In this document: positions 1 to 16,752 of the stretch, one piece after another | Position numbering within the stretch: the first letter of the stretch is position 1 | Layout: each line of letters starts with the position of its first letter | Source: Syngnathus acus | Taxonomy: Eukaryota > Chordata > Actinopteri > Syngnathiformes > Syngnathidae | Length of the DNA: 64,000 nucleotides | Assembly: GCF_901709675.1 (NCBI RefSeq) | Contig: NC_051099.1 | Coordinates: 4,962,001-5,026,000 of the forward strand | Direction: 5' to 3' | Translations under genes and position numbers: made by a program | The notes under the pieces: generated by a model | The model's input: only the letters and a program-made list of their open reading frames with translations | What the model was told of the DNA's origin: nothing | Databases searched by the model: none

Positions 1-2784
<2,784 letters not shown>

Positions 2785-3050
2785 ACAAAAAAGAAAGAGG
2801 AGAAAAAAAACGCTCTCTCGTAGAAAACTGATCTAGCTTTCGCCGTTTCTTTTTTCTTCCTCTAGTCTAGTAAAAGATTTGTTCTCCTTGTCTTCGCTCA
2901 GAGTGTCTTTTTGTCTGCCTGGTGCTGTCAATAGAAATCTGTAATCCAGTGCAGCCCCACAGCAGCAGCGGGCTGGCACTGCCTCTTGCCTGGGCTCTCC
3001 GAGCTGCATTTTCCACTACAACACATACAAGCACACGCAACAAAAGCATG

Positions 3051-3084
<34 letters not shown>

Positions 3085-3440
3085 CTCCCCTCTCTCTCCA
3101 AGACACGTCATGCAAAGCCAAGAAATGCAAAACCTTGCGAATGGGGGAGGGACCGTCCGGCTAAGTTGCAGTCTGTCGGTCAATTATTATTAAAAAAAAA
3201 AAAAAAAAAGAATATAGCACGGGTAGGTTTGGAGCTGGCAAAATAGATCCTGCAAAGGGAAGGCACCCTCCGCTCCGCTCTTCCCCAGCTTAGACTTCCA
3301 GGATCCCGGAGACTCGGGGACCGGAGCGCAGGGATACGGCGGTGCCGCAGTGCCGCTTTACATGCTACACGCTTCCTCCTCGACGCAAATAGTGCTGTCT
3401 CACTTGCTTGGTGCGCGGCTCTTTTTTTCAAAGAGGTAGA
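2785..3440 (-). promoter_or_regulatory. CpG-rich candidate promoter and 5' UTR of auts2
   Basis: Within a generally AT-rich, CpG-poor region, 3255-3420 contains about fifteen CpGs. The segment lies 2.6 kb upstream of the auts2 coding exon on the transcribed strand. Read on the minus strand it runs through a GC-rich block, a run of 30 A (T run at 3055-3084 on plus) and a purine-rich stretch to GTGGAG|gtattt at about 2785, a possible donor for a non-coding first exon. A possible acceptor, CTCCATGAAG|GAC, lies just before the start codon at about 660. No TATA box is evident. The role is inferred from position and composition; it could also be an unrelated CpG island. Confidence 0.45.
3055..3084. 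repeat. Poly-T run of 30
   Basis: An uninterrupted run of 30 T lies between GCATGCCTC and CTCCCCTCTCTCTCC. A second homopolymer, 18 A, lies at 3192-3209. Both fall inside the candidate auts2 5' UTR and create low-complexity shadow ORFs. Confidence 0.9.
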
Positions 3441-6400
3441 ACGGGTGATTTTTAGGGGAGGAGGAATTGTATTGCAACATTAAAGCAACACTAAGAAAAT
3501 GAGCTCAATGAGAGATGAGCTCCTGACAGTCTTGGAAAGTTTTGCATGGATTATTGATGATACTACATCTATTGCACCTTGAGGGAATTGCATCATAGTT
3601 GGTGTTTCCATTTGAATTCCTGAGCAATTAAAAATGAAAAGACACTTAAGTGCAACACTTGAAAGAAAATTGAAACTAATAAAGCGTCATCCAAGCCGAA
3701 CACCCAATCCTAGGGTCAATTGTAGGGTCAATTTATGGAAATATGTTTGGTCAGGTTATGAACTATTAACAAGTCGAGAGACTTCATTTGGATCTTTTTC
3801 TCCACTTCAGGCAAACTGTCCCAGCCGTATGTGTCATTAAAACCAGCATCCCCAGTGAAACTGCTGCTGAAGCACTATTTTACACAGTTCTGAAAAACAT
3901 GCAGAGATGGAAAGTGAGAGCAATTAGTTGGCTCGGAAGGTTGAAATTATGCTTTAGTGACTTTTGGGATTATGCAGCAGTCAATGTTGAGATTATTTTA
4001 TAACCACCATCATCTTGTTTGGTCCATAAAATAGGAGAGCCATTTTTTTTTTTTATACTGGGAGATAATCATTCAAGGATTTAAAACTCCAAAAAACTGT
4101 AAAGAAGGGCAACAGGTACACAGCAGTGTGGTGTAAAAAGAAAAAAGAAAAATCCGATGATGTCACTGATGCTGATTAAAATGAAACATTTGAGGAACTG
4201 CTTCTGCCTCACCACAAGCTCAGGTGTCAAATTATCATTTGCAAAACTGTCACCTCGGGGACACCCAAAGCTAACTAGCAGCGTTTTCAACTGGCAAGCG
4301 ACACCCGCTGCTAATCAAATACTCTTTAATGATTACGCTTTACGACATCAGTGCGTACTCTTCCAAGTATCTCTGATGAAATGTGATACAAACAAATGAT
4401 GTTCTGTTTTTGAAAACTCTAATTGCCGATTTGGAATACATGTACCCATTTTTTTTTTTCAAATGAATTTACTTTGTCACGACATATTTTTTCTTGCACA
4501 GTCAACATCTGCAGGGGTGGAAGGTGGCAACATACAACGGAGTTGAAAAATGTCATTATTAGCTACCAATCAGGTCAAGCAACTGTATCTATCCATTTTC
4601 TACCATGTTTACCCTCAACTAAGAAGTATCAGTGAGAAACGAATGGATCCTTCATGGGTGGTGCTTGCTTCTGTCCCAGTTGTCCTGCAAAAGGAAGAGA
4701 GGAAGCCGCCATGCCTGCAAGAATAATTCAGGAGGGACAGGCATTCACTTGACCTTGTCTCGTCTTTCCAAGAGGAGTGTCCTTGTGACAAATGGCACGG
4801 CGGCAAAGAGACAACAGCTAGGCAGCTATTTCCGCTTACCCGCCCTCTACTCATTAGACCAGGAAGACAAATCTGCTGCTCCCCTTTGCAGTGCCATTAT
4901 TAGCTTTAATTACACCGTCGCCCTAACTTTCCTCCGCCTGCACGGCTTTATCCACTTCCACTCAGGAACCGATGACTTTACCCGCTATGAATATATGACC
5001 CCTGAAAGAAAGAAATGCATGACTTCTATTGGTATTTTAGTATAGCGAAAATGTTTATGCGCTAAACAAAATACAGCAGTGTTCAATTCCCCAAAACAAA
5101 CAAACAAAGCTCTTGTAGCCTTTAAATCCGAGTTAAATAAACACGTCAGTCATGCAGCGTGTAGTGAGAAAATGCAATGGAGGTATACCGAGAGGGTTGC
5201 CGCTTGTCGGTTTCATGAACAGAATGTTGGGATGTTTTCCAATTACTGCATCCCTGCACCCTTCAGTCTCGCAAGGCAGAGAAGGCAAAGTCGATGCTTT
5301 TTATTTGTATTAGGGGCTTGCTCGCAACCCCCTGGCTTGCTCCTGCAGCAAACGCACACAAAATAGCATCTCATAAAACCTTCAAATGAAGTGAATTGTA
5401 AAAGACAATATGGCAAGAATGGTTCCTGGATGAATAACAGGACACAGCGAGGGAGGTGGACTCTATTTGATTCTCATTTGTCTTCTAGCACGATGACGTA
5501 TTACAGATGAGTCATTAATTTGTGGACCACCCACAGCAAGTAGCCCCAATATGGAAGGAAACCAGAAGAAAACCTCAAGGGTGCCTCTACTTTTACAAGC
5601 TGCTTCATTTGAGTAACCGTAAGCACACGTTGTAATGTAAATATGCAAACTGTTAGCGGTGGCAATAAAAATAAGCAACAATGGAATAATGTAGAATAAC
5701 AGCCCCCCTCCCTCGGGGAATAATTTGTTCCATTGCTGTTTTATATTTTCATAAAGGAGAGTCATTGTACAAAAGGATTTGTACAGATTATGTGGATCAG
5801 GAGGATGATCTCACCACACTGTATTCCTCTTCTAAAGATGGATTGTGTTCAGTGCCAGAGTGAGACAGTTGCTCATTATCAAACGTGAACAGGAAAGACA
5901 TGTAAACAAAACTAAGTGGAACTATGTGGAACAATATCCTCGTCTGCTTCTTCCATTGTTCTTGTTTGTGTTACAATGGAAGCTCTAAAGCGGAACAATG
6001 TTTGCCACATAGGAAAACTACATAGAAATAATTGTTTTAAAAAAAGTTAATTCCAAGCATCATTTTACCATTTAAAAAAAAATAAGTCAAAATGAATCCT
6101 CTGTTAAATAATATTCCAACTTCAACTACAATTGAGTACAGAATTAAAAATCAACAACTGTGTAGTATGTTTTATTTTCATACTGGCCGTCTTGGATGGA
6201 GTTGTCAGCTATGAGATTCAAGTCCTCACATCAGCTCTCAGCTGGAGAAGTTTAATCAATAAGACACAAATAATACACTTGTGTCTCAAGGTGGAGAAAT
6301 GTACAAGATTTGATCCAAACTAATCTGAATGTGTTTGTTGCAAATGCTATGTGTGTGAGATAAAAATCTTTGCAGTCACACCCTGGATTGGTCACACACT

Positions 6401-9400
6401 TGGCAAAACTGATTCAATCAGCTTTTTTGTGAAAGACATAATGCGTAAAATCTTGAACCGTGACATCAGAAAGAGGAATGGCAATGATGACTACCATAGA
6501 AGCTTAAGTGGCAATTTCAACGATAGAGTATTTTTTTTTCTTGACCATGTGTTCCTTCTTCAATAATTGGAAAAGTGCAATGAAACTCTAACTCATGAAA
6601 GATTTGCAAATATTTTTGTTGGGGATCATAGATCAGCCAATGTGAAATGAATTGAGAAAGAGAATTGTGTCCTTCAAGTCAACCCACAATGTGAAAGCAA
6701 AGACAATTGAGTCATGGACTGAGATGAGTTACTTTTATATACATTGATGGATAATAGAAAACCATGTCAGCCAAAAAACTTGGACAAAATCCGACGTACA
6801 GAATTTGTCCTTTAACGATGTTTATTGAAACTTGTTGTTCCATCTCCTTCTGTATCGCACTGATTCTTGATCGACAGTGTGTTATCCCCAGAGACGTCTG
6901 CCTTTCAGCCTGCGGCTCTCCCTCTCTTTATGAAGGATTATAATCAAATTTTTCAATGTTGTCCTCAATACTGCCTTTCCAAACTCTTGGCTGGTCTCAG
7001 AAAAACAGCAGATGACTGACTGATAGTGCTTTTTATAGCCCTGTGAGCACAACCACTGTATGCTTAGTTCAGGTACATGTAAGCTTTGTCAAACTAATGG
7101 TAAAAATCGGTATAAATAACAACAAATGATCAAATAATAAAATGCATTTTCTGGTTAAAATACATTTGATTGCTCTCAAACAGGGCTAATAATGTAACAG
7201 TGTCCCTATTTAAAACTACTCTCTGAGCTAAAACTATAATTAGGCTCCACACGGCAAGTGAGTTTCACATTAGGCTTAGAGCTAAAATCGTTTTAGGGCA
7301 CGCTAATGAGATCCATCAGTGTCAGGTCTGGTTTCTTAAATTTGTACAGAGTATATTTGAATAAATTGTTACATGTCTAGATGTCGATACACCTTAATAT
7401 GTGGGTAAAGAGTTGCCCGAGTGATATGACGTGTTAAGTGGCTAAGCCACATGTAGCTTCAAAATATAATGTGGAGGTGATACCATACTTAAATTTAACT
7501 GTCACGATTATCATTATTGTTATTAGTTGGCATACTGATATTTGATTTATTTGAATTATTATTATCCTAATATGCCGTAGTGAAATGGGGTGAACAGTAC
7601 GGATAGCGCATGAGATCCCGTCTGGTAATCATATTCATTCCCTTGGATCTCACACTTATGTATACTACTTAACGTTGAAGGTATTTGTGTGAAATAGTGA
7701 GAGCCGACAGCAAGTATATCACTTGCTTAGTCTTAGCCTATCAACGGGAGCTACGCTTAAATACTGCACGGATACAATTAATCACGCACAATCATGAGCA
7801 CGTCGGTGGGAGTCAAGAGAAATCGATCTCCTGCTGGTCTTTTAATTGAAGCAATCTCACTTGTAAGGTCAGGAACATAGCTTGGAGGGAAATCATATTA
7901 CTATACTGCACTTGAGTATCGGATAAGATAGGCGGTACCTTACGAAATAATGACGCAGTGTGTTGCAAAATCCATTTTGTCCCGTTGTATTGTGATGTAT
8001 GGATGATAACCTACAGTAGCTGCGATCTAGCGATGTCACACCCAGTCATGAGGCCACTAGGTCAAACAATCTGCGATTCAACAATCCACTTCAAGCTGAG
8101 AGTCTGAGGTTGACAGGTTAAAGTGTGTTAAACACGACTTACGGAGATTAGTTTGGAGAAAGGCTGGCGGTGGAAGGAGAGATAACACAAGGAAAAGATC
8201 AGCGTTGGATCAAGATCAGAAGATTACTCTGTGATTACTGAGACATCATTACTATTAAAAGAGCGCCAACAAGGCTGGGTACTTGCCAGAGTCATCAAAA
8301 GATCAGTCGTTTTATTATATGGGCTTAAGGAACCGGTGGAAGTCTCTGTTCCTTCATTAAGCACTTTTGATGACGCTCAATAGATTGCGACATCTTTGGG
8401 TGTAAGTAAACTGCCATAATGTCAGACATGTCTTACAAGCATATCTTTCGGGAAGCATCCACAGGTAAAAATACAAGACAACTTCATTTCCGCAAGAAAG
8501 GGAAAGACAATTACTTTTTTTCCACAGGCAACTGTAGACAGTGATACCACTTCAAATATATAAATGTCTACCAATGTGATAAAAAAAAATGCAGTTCTGT
8601 GAAAAATGGTCTGTCGGTGTCATCAATTTTCAAATTTATTCCGCCGCCAGGAATAAACAGAGCCTTCCCCCAGATGACAAAAGACAATCATATTGATTGT
8701 TAAAAATACAGTGAGTGGAAATGAATCCCACCGCAGCTTCATCAAAAGTCAACTGAATGACTAAACCACCAACAACCTTGTTTCTATCCATCTTTCCATC
8801 CAGATGGAAAAAAAAACCAGAACATATTCGGAGCATTGCATTGCTCTAAGCAGACTAGGAGAAGATTATCCATACTTTTATCTCCTCTACACTTGAAAAT
8901 TGTTCAGATCTTCTGTCAGGACTCCTTCAAAAGACTATCAAACAGCTGCAGCTCATGAAAAACACTAACTTGAGTTCTAACCAGAAAGAAGGGATCAGAA
9001 TTTTTCACTCCAGCCCTAACGGCTTACACTGGCTCCTTCCATCCATTTTCTGAACCGGATTTAAGAAGCTAGGAAAAAACTGTGAGCTCTCATGTCAAAG
9101 TCAAATGATCCCATCATGGCAATTGCGTTCCAAAACTCGTCATTCAAGAAATGGCCTGCTGTCGCCTGTCAAACCTTCACCCACCTGCCCTCGTACTTGG
9201 CAGCGGTATGTCAATAGTCCTATTAGCCAATTAATGACTAGATCATCTAATGAAAGGGATTATGTCACTGAAAGACAGTAGACAATCCCAGCGGCAGAAG
9301 AATTGTCTTTGGAGTTGTAGAAAAACAACAACTTTATATTTGGAAGAGGATGTTAGATCCAAATGTTTATTTAACTCCCCCTTTTAACAAACATTACAGC

Positions 9401-12400
9401 AGAGCATTAATTAGGCAGTTCAGTGTTGCTTAGCAAGTCGTTCCAGCCGTAAAACACTAATGTTCCAAAACATCTCGACTGCATGGGAGCTGTCGTGTGT
9501 TTTTCGCTGCCAAGCAAACATTGAGTAATGCCGCCGCGGCTCACGAAAATGCTCAGCTCATTTTATGACTCAGGCCAGGGAATGATGTCATTGTTGCACC
9601 GTTTACTCTGCTTGTCGTATAAAATAAAAAATATAAAAAGACAGCTGCTGCTGTTTTCTTTCATTTGATTGTCTGGCCCACCTTGGAGGTTGCAGTTTGG
9701 TTTTGAATTCAACAAATTTGCAATTAAGATATTTAGCTATATGAGAGGCACGTTAAAGTGCAAGTCTAGCAAGTGACGGAAATACGCAACATAACCCGTG
9801 CTGATATCAGCATGCAAACGAATTTGACCTGTAAGTGTACAGTTCAAAATGATGATCAACAAACTCTCTCTCTCTCGCTCTCCCTGATGAAATTCTCCCA
9901 CGCTCCCACTTCATGCATCTAAATGATTATCTTTCCACTTGAATGCAGTAAAGGTCCCCGGGCATTTTTCAAAGCTGCATAAACTCTGAAGTATGCATAG
10001 ATGTAGATGTACATTATTGGATTTGAGATTTTTGTGCCTACATGTGTCCTTAATAAAATGAAAAGTATGCTGTATTGACTTATCATGACTTGGCAATGGA
10101 CATGATTACATGAGTACAGAGTCAAGGTCAAATGTTGAATTCTTGAAAGAAAAAAAATAGAATATTGGGATCTTAACCTTGTAGTTTTATTTGAATACAT
10201 AAATATAGACCAAAAGGTCCTTCGAAGCCTCACAAAGAATGAATGCTTTACTTTTTGATGTAGCAATATGTTTAAAAGGCCAAAGCGTCACGTATGATCT
10301 GCAGCAGTCAGGAGCGCTATCCAATTCAGATCCAGTTCGGTTAATAGCTTCACGTGACCCAGAGTGTAATGTGTGCTGTTGTTGTTTAATGGCAGATTCA
10401 AGCCTTTGGGATTTTATTTTCAGATCAGGTCATGAGTGAATCATTAGGGACACACAGAGGAGACGTCTGCCAAAGCTTAAAGGCTGAAGGTAGAGGGCTA
10501 TCAGTCGAGCTCATGCATACTAAACATCTGCGAGGTCTTCTGAAGCACATGGCGCTGACGGTAGCACCCGCTTATGCGGGCCGCCGGGCGAGCTGATCGA
10601 GATTAGACCGCGGCTGACTTTGAGGAGGACGCTGGAGGTGATGATGATAGAGACGATGATGGCACTGATGGCCATCAACTGTCCTCATCTGTGTTGACCT
10701 CCAATTTATCTGTAACTTTTGAGGTACATTTTTATTGGAATATTTGTATTTATTTATTTATTTCATTTCATTTCATTTCATTTCATTTCATTTTATTAGA
10801 GTATTAGTGGAATATTTCTAAATTGCCTCCTGGATAAGTTCATTGAAATTAAAATGATGATGCAAGTGATGATTTTTGCTGAAATAGATAAAGACTTGTT
10901 TTCTGTTTCTTTGTGTGTGCAAAACGTTGTTTTCTTTAAGCACACAGGAGCTCCCTGAAAACGGAATAAAAACAAGAAATACTATTGATTCATCATGGCC
11001 CATGGGCCCAATTCATGAATTATTGACACCATCTCCTGCCTTGTGGCTATTTGCATTTTGCTTTAACGAGATATTTGCACTTTGATTCAGGTACTTTCAT
11101 AATACGTCACTCTTCCCTTTCAATCTCGGTGATGTAGTTACATTTTATTAGCTTCTAGTACTCATGTAGGACATTTTGGGGCCATATTACAGCTACATAA
11201 TTTACCTGGAGGTATGGTGTGAGAGGTTAGATGATGAATCACCCAAAGCTAGAAAGATGAAAAGAAACCCCTAGCGGGCCGACAGCTCAAAGCGCAATCA
11301 CGCCTTGCTTAAATGTGCAAAGATTAATAGTTTGCTGCAGCTCACATCGCTCCCACCTTAGGGAACTATTTGCAGAAGAATCTCTCCCCACACTTTCCCA
11401 GATTATCTCCTGGAGCATCAACACAGAGCCCAACTTATTCACTTTTCAGGCACCATCTACACTATCTCCAGAGGAAGATGATGGGGCCTGTGTACCCACC
11501 TGCCTGTCTCTCCCGAGACACATTAAAGAGCTCAGAGTTTAAATCTTCTTCCTGGAGATCACTCAGAACTCCCTGTCGATGCTTGTGAAGCTTCACACAG
11601 ATCCTGAGCACCGCCGCCGGGCTAGCCCCCCCCTCCGCCGCCCCCGTACGGTGGGTAAGCCCATGGTGCACTGAGGCCTTAGAATAGCGAGAGAAACCAA
11701 GAGACTGAGAAGCAGGGGGGAAACAAGCATCCTTCACAGTGAATAAATCCTCTTAAGCTACCGAAAGGTAAAAGAAATGAAAGACACTTAAATAAGCGTA
11801 TAGCAGTGGAAAAGTCAAGTACTCGACATACACAACAGCTTTTTATCCATTTGTCAGCGAGCAGTCATCCATCTATACCACGATCCGGTTGAGGGCCACG
11901 GGTGAGCTGGACTCAAATTTAGATTTGCAGCTCGAGTCGTAGAGTATCAATCACTCCTACTCGGGTTGCACCAAAGTGCCAGATTGCTAATATTGTTTAT
12001 ATTTCATTACAAAAATCGTTGAATGAGAAGAGTAAGGACATGTAGGTTTGGGCCTCCTAAAAATGAGGGCTGTGAGGGATTACGACAAAAACAGCAGTCG
12101 TCAGCAGTGACTAATCTGGAGCACCGGGAGAATTCCTGCTGGGATTTCTTTTTTTTTTTTTTATGGTCTGCTAAAGTTGCTATTTGTTTGTTTATTTTCA
12201 CATACAAAAACATTTAAAATGCACATAGATTAAATAAATGTGATGGAGAATGTCTAAAAAAAAAAAAAAAACCTCCAGGGGCTTGCAAAGTGGCATTCTC
12301 CAGAAATATGAGTACATTTAAGGTAAAATTTCAATGGATAGAGAAATATGCATCATACAGATGAAAGAAAAAAAAAGAAAAATGAATAACAGTGGTAAGG

Positions 12401-13960
12401 CATACAACAATAGGGTAAAAACACACCAAAACTATAACTAAAGAGAATAATGAATGGATCCAGGTTCATTTAGCATACCATATGGAAAGTATTTAGTGTC
12501 TAAGAGAAGTCATTTCAGAGCCTTCTTAAATTAGTGAGAAGACAAGTCCCCTAGAAATACTGGCAGCAAATTGTAAATCCTCTGTGGCCTATTCTGCATA
12601 CACTCGCCAGGAATAGATACGGGTTTTCCACAAATTCTCTTTTTCTTAACTCTCAGTGACTCACATCTTGGTCACAAGTTTGAGGAAGTCCATCATAATC
12701 CATTCACTAAAGTATAATGGTTACCATGCTAACTAAAGCCAATCACACAGGTGAGGCATAGATAGAATAAAAGATGGAGAATAAAAAGAGCAAAGGGTGG
12801 AAGAGAAAAAGTAAGAATAAAAAAAAAAAAACTGTGCATGTTGTTTTTGACATGATGCTGGCTGCATTACAGGCCTTGATAGATGATTTTTTTGTTTTTG
12901 CACTATGAACGTAGCTCCGTACCAATTGTAATTTAATACAAAGTAGTTAAAAGGTTTTATTGCAAATCATCTGCTTCGCTCTTGCAGCTCAGTTATAATG
13001 AGCATGTATTGGCCATAAACATTGTTTTGCTTTTAAACACTAATGGAAATCATTGCCCTTGGCACTCCATGCTAACTGCAACAATGAATGCTGTTTCGGA
13101 CTAATGCATACAAAAGAAATAAGATTGCAGTCAGATAAATTAAGCGTATTCAATGCTTTGCTTCAACGCGATGATTGCTTGCTAGCTGGTTTCGGTTTAG
13201 GCTATTCACATTCCAGATGTCACTGCCCTCCGTGGATTTACTGAATATGACCATCAAAGGTGTTTTTGTCACGATAAAGGAAAATCAATCAAATGAGCCA
13301 AGCCGTGCTCAGTGCTTATTCATTCTCAGATTGGGGAGAAAAAAAAAACCTTTCAAACATGTTCACTTAGGGAAGCGCAACCAGCATGGTGTGCTCTTTT
13401 TTGTGTTGAGTTGAGCTCACTGAAATTGATTTGTTAAACAGTTTTGCTCTTCTCAAAACACGATTATGTCACCAGCTCTGTAGAAATAAAAAGAGAGAGC
13501 AGAATGTTTGTGCAATGGGGGCTGCGGGGATGCCAGATTGCTGTATAAATTTACAAGCAAGACGGCGTTTTACTGGTGTTGACAGGTTCTGTCTAAACAA
13601 GCACGATCATGATAGGTTCATTTTACCCAAAGATGAAGAAACACGTCTGCTGAAAAAAAAAGACTTTCCTCATGCTCTTTTGAATTTGTGTCGATTGTTG
13701 CTGAATTATCCTCAGGATAAAAACATTTGGCTCGTATTTTGTCAGCTTTTGCGATCAATGCAGGTCGTTGACCTTTGAGTGTCTTAGTGGGGTAGCCATC
13801 TAACCTTTAATTACACAAAGCTGCAAAGTTTCTATTTAGATGAGCATGGAAACAATCTGAAGTGGAAGCCCTATTGTAAATCACTTTGCATGTTGAATTG
13901 GGTCATTTCACACAGCTGACCATAAGTTTGAATGCGCAGATCTATTTCTGTCACCTTGAA
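3441..13960. other. Gene-poor intergenic block, no gene seen
   Basis: About 10.5 kb with no supported gene. The longest open frame, 4632-5045 (137 codons, plus), shows no domain. 4720-4990 is a GC-balanced block that looks more constrained than its surroundings. 9860-9890 is CT-rich, 10747-10797 is a (TTTA)/(TTTCA) microsatellite, and 10560-10640 is a small CpG-rich pocket. Short fragments near 4593-4620, 9033-9060 and 11845-11885 resemble the 'atccattttctaaaccgcttatcc' type tails common in teleosts. Confidence 0.6.
10747..10797. repeat. (TTTA)n / (TTTCA)n microsatellite
   Basis: Tandem TTTA units pass into six exact TTTCA units (10761-10790), ending in TTTTATT. Confidence 0.9.
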
Positions 13961-13963
13961 GAA

Positions 13964-14345
13964 GATTGATTGATTGAATGATTGATATCTTTATTTTGAA
14001 CACATCCAAAACAAAAAAGAGGTAAAAAAATAAATAATAATAACACTTTAAAGTGCCATATATAAGTCCGTACAACAAACAATAAACTGAAGAAAAAATA
14101 AATAAATCAATAAATCAATCAATAAAGAATGCTCAAAAAGGAGTAGGAGGAAGAATAGCTTTTTAGATTCCTACCCCTTTCTCGCTTTACCCATTAAACT
14201 AATGATGCAACATATAAATCTACAGCAGAACACAAGTAGATATACTTTCAAACTTATTTTTGTGTTTCATTTTTGCTTTTGTGTAGCCATTTGGCATTTT
14301 TAGTCCTTGTACCCGCTAATCAACATATTTTTGTACCTTTTTTTA
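13964..14345 (-). mobile_element. LINE 3'-end fragment (GATTGATTGA tail), minus orientation
   Basis: The fragment opens with repeated GATTGATTGA then ATATCTTTATTTTGAACAC. In reverse complement this is the 'gttcaaaataaagatatcaatcaatca' tail of a common teleost LINE. An A-rich stretch, AAAAAGGAGTAGGAGGAAGAA and a CTACCCCTTT segment follow, as expected for the 3' UTR of that family. No reverse-transcriptase coding sequence remains. The same tail occurs in plus orientation at about 50240-50310. The exact LINE family is not identified and the right edge is approximate. Confidence 0.6.
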
Positions 14346-16752
14346 AGATAAGCGGATGAAAGTAGATTGACGGATAAATAAATGCTCATCAGGTCCATCA
14401 GATATAACAAATTCAAAAGATTGAAGTAAATTCGGACAAGAGATGAAAAGTGGCATGGAGTTGCTATTTATTTTGTTGAACTGTCATTTTGCTCACCATA
14501 AAAATAACAACATGCCAAGGTCATGTGATCAAAAGCCACCCGGCAACCTCGTCCTGCACGTCTTAAGGCTGAGAGAAGGGAAAGCACAGTAGGTGTGCTA
14601 TCAAGTGTCAGATGCCCTTGTTGTGCCTTTAGCTCACACTGTGAACAAGCCCTCAGTTGTCACCCTTATAAAACATGAAAGGACTTGACATGTGTACAAC
14701 ACACAATGCACAATTTCCGCCTTAAGCTGACAAGGACACAGACATGCAAGTACAATTTTTTGTAAAAACACAAAATAAATTTCCACTCCAATAACAGGCA
14801 CCATGCCTACAGGAAGGACAACACGGTCAAATGAACAAGTTACATTTTTCTAACTATAGTGTATGATTGATGTGAGACATGCATTTTTTTTTTAAAAACA
14901 AATCCGACCAGGGCTCTTTTGTATGCAGTCTTATATTGGATATATATTAAATGTTTTGAAATACAGTCTCAGCCTGAATGGCAAAGTCCTTTTCCATCAT
15001 CACAATGTGCAATGGCGGAGGCGAGACAGCCAGTACACACCTCGATTGTGCTCGACATATGACTCGACAATCCAACCACTCCTGGCTCCAACTCGCAATC
15101 ACAAATAGTCCTCCCAAAAAACATCATTTGCTCATACGTTCAACAGTTTCCATTGAATCAACAATGGCTTCGATTATGGACAAAATTTCTTTGATTCGAT
15201 CAGAGTTCAGATTAGAATTATAATCGGATGCCCTGTTTTCATGGACACTAATAATATTGATCCGATTAAGACTTGCATGTTCATGCGTCATACTTTTGAT
15301 CCTTGTTTCAATGAATGTTCTGAACTCGTGTTTGTTTGATTGCTTTATATTTGTGTTCTAAGTTTTTTTTAAATAAATACTGCAATTATGAGTCTGTTAG
15401 TGATAGCCCACAGGTGTCAAACTCAAGGCCCGGCCGGGGGCCAGATACAGCCCGCCACATCATTTTATGTGGCCCACAAAGACAAATTGTCCATCAAATT
15501 CATGTGTCATTACTAGAATTGCAAATTACCTTCACTTTTAATAATGTCTTTTTTTTTTTTTAAGATATTTGACCAGTTTTTACTCGTCTGATTTGAAAAT
15601 GAGTTATTTGTCAGTTTGTTTTGTAGCTTTTACTGTATATAATATGAGGTGCTCATACATTTATTTGGGTTGACAGTCATGATGGCCCTCCGAAAGAAGC
15701 TATGACTACAATGCGGCCTGGATAATAAGGAAAAATATATAACTCCAGCATTAGAACCTGCTGCGTTAATGTAGCTTTTGAGACAGCATCTGGGAAGCAG
15801 TCAGTCATTTTTTTGCACAAGCTCTGTACTGGCAAAGAGGATCAATAAGCTGCTTCGGCTTTAATTGCATGACAGACAGCGGCGCTTCTTGAAAGAGACT
15901 ATGGGAATGGGGTGTCACAATTTTGCCATCAAGGGGTGATTGCTTGTTTGATAAGCAGCGCAGTAACAAATTGCCTGTAATCTTTCCATTGACGTTTGAC
16001 TGATGTCACGGGTTGTTGGCATGTCGTTGGCTAAGCATCTATTATGCAAAGTGTTGACTGTAGAGAACCTAATAAACTGAGCTCTGTTGAACTTAACAAA
16101 GTTGACAGAAGGTTAAATTAAATAGAGTTGATCTCCTGGCATTTAGAAGACATGTTGGCACATGTGCCCGGTAAACTGGATTCATCTGAATAGCCCTTCT
16201 GTCACTATATCGGCAGTTCCCCTTTTAAATTATTCATTTTTTTTGCCTTCCATCTGTCACATATCGCAGTGTAAACTCTCCTTGACCTTTTTCTGCAATC
16301 CGCTGCACATTCATTTTTGCAATGCATTATTAATACTCATGCCACCGCGTCAAAGTTATTGTTTACATTTGGCAGCGGCTTCCATTGAGCTGGGACTAAT
16401 GTGTTCTTCTATAACTCACGCTTATGAAGGGACAAGGAAGCAGCAAATGTTGGGTGACTCAGATGCACTTACATGGCACCGGAGGGGGAGTCACCCACCC
16501 ACCCGCCTGCTCTGAGGCGTGCAACATGACAACATCAACAAGCACTAAATATGTCTGTTATGTCCAACACCAGATGTTGCTTTCATATGTTACACGCCAG
16601 TCTGCCTGAGTGGTGGCCAAGCTGTCTTGTGTGGGTGATGTACAAATACTATTTGGAATTTCTTCTCAGTGATAACAGTGACGGTAATACAAAGAGCTAA
16701 AAAAAAATCTGACAGGCAAAATTAGAATGTTTCTTATAGTCGGTTTAATTCA
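14346..16752. other. Intergenic sequence around hAT copy 1, no gene seen
   Basis: Apart from the hAT copy at 15411-15720 I see no feature. The open frame at 16162-16515 (117 codons, plus) has no recognisable domain. Confidence 0.5.
15411..15720 (+). mobile_element. hAT-type miniature element, copy 1 (right end missing)
   Basis: The element starts CAGGTGTCAAACTCAAGG, a hAT-like terminal repeat, followed by GGGGGCCAGATACAGCCCGCC and the internal 'tttactcgtctgatttgaaaa' region seen in the other copies. It ends at ATGCGGCCTG without the expected GAGTTTGACACC terminus, so the right terminal repeat is lost or diverged. Non-coding. Confidence 0.75.

Noticed and set aside
2867-3431. Open frames with poly-K or poly-F runs around the homopolymers
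   Set aside because: They are translations of the T30 and A18 runs and carry no domain.
4632-5045. 137-codon open frame on plus
   Set aside because: No recognisable domain, no splice context, and composition better explained by a GC-balanced non-coding block.
8322-8372. Hairpin-like GGCTTAAGGAAC / GTTCCTTCATTAAGC resembling a miRNA precursor
   Set aside because: The stem is short and imperfect with no extended pairing on either side, so a chance inverted repeat is more likely.
10565-10640. CpG pocket that might be a promoter
   Set aside because: Only about 60 bp, with no neighbouring exon on either strand.
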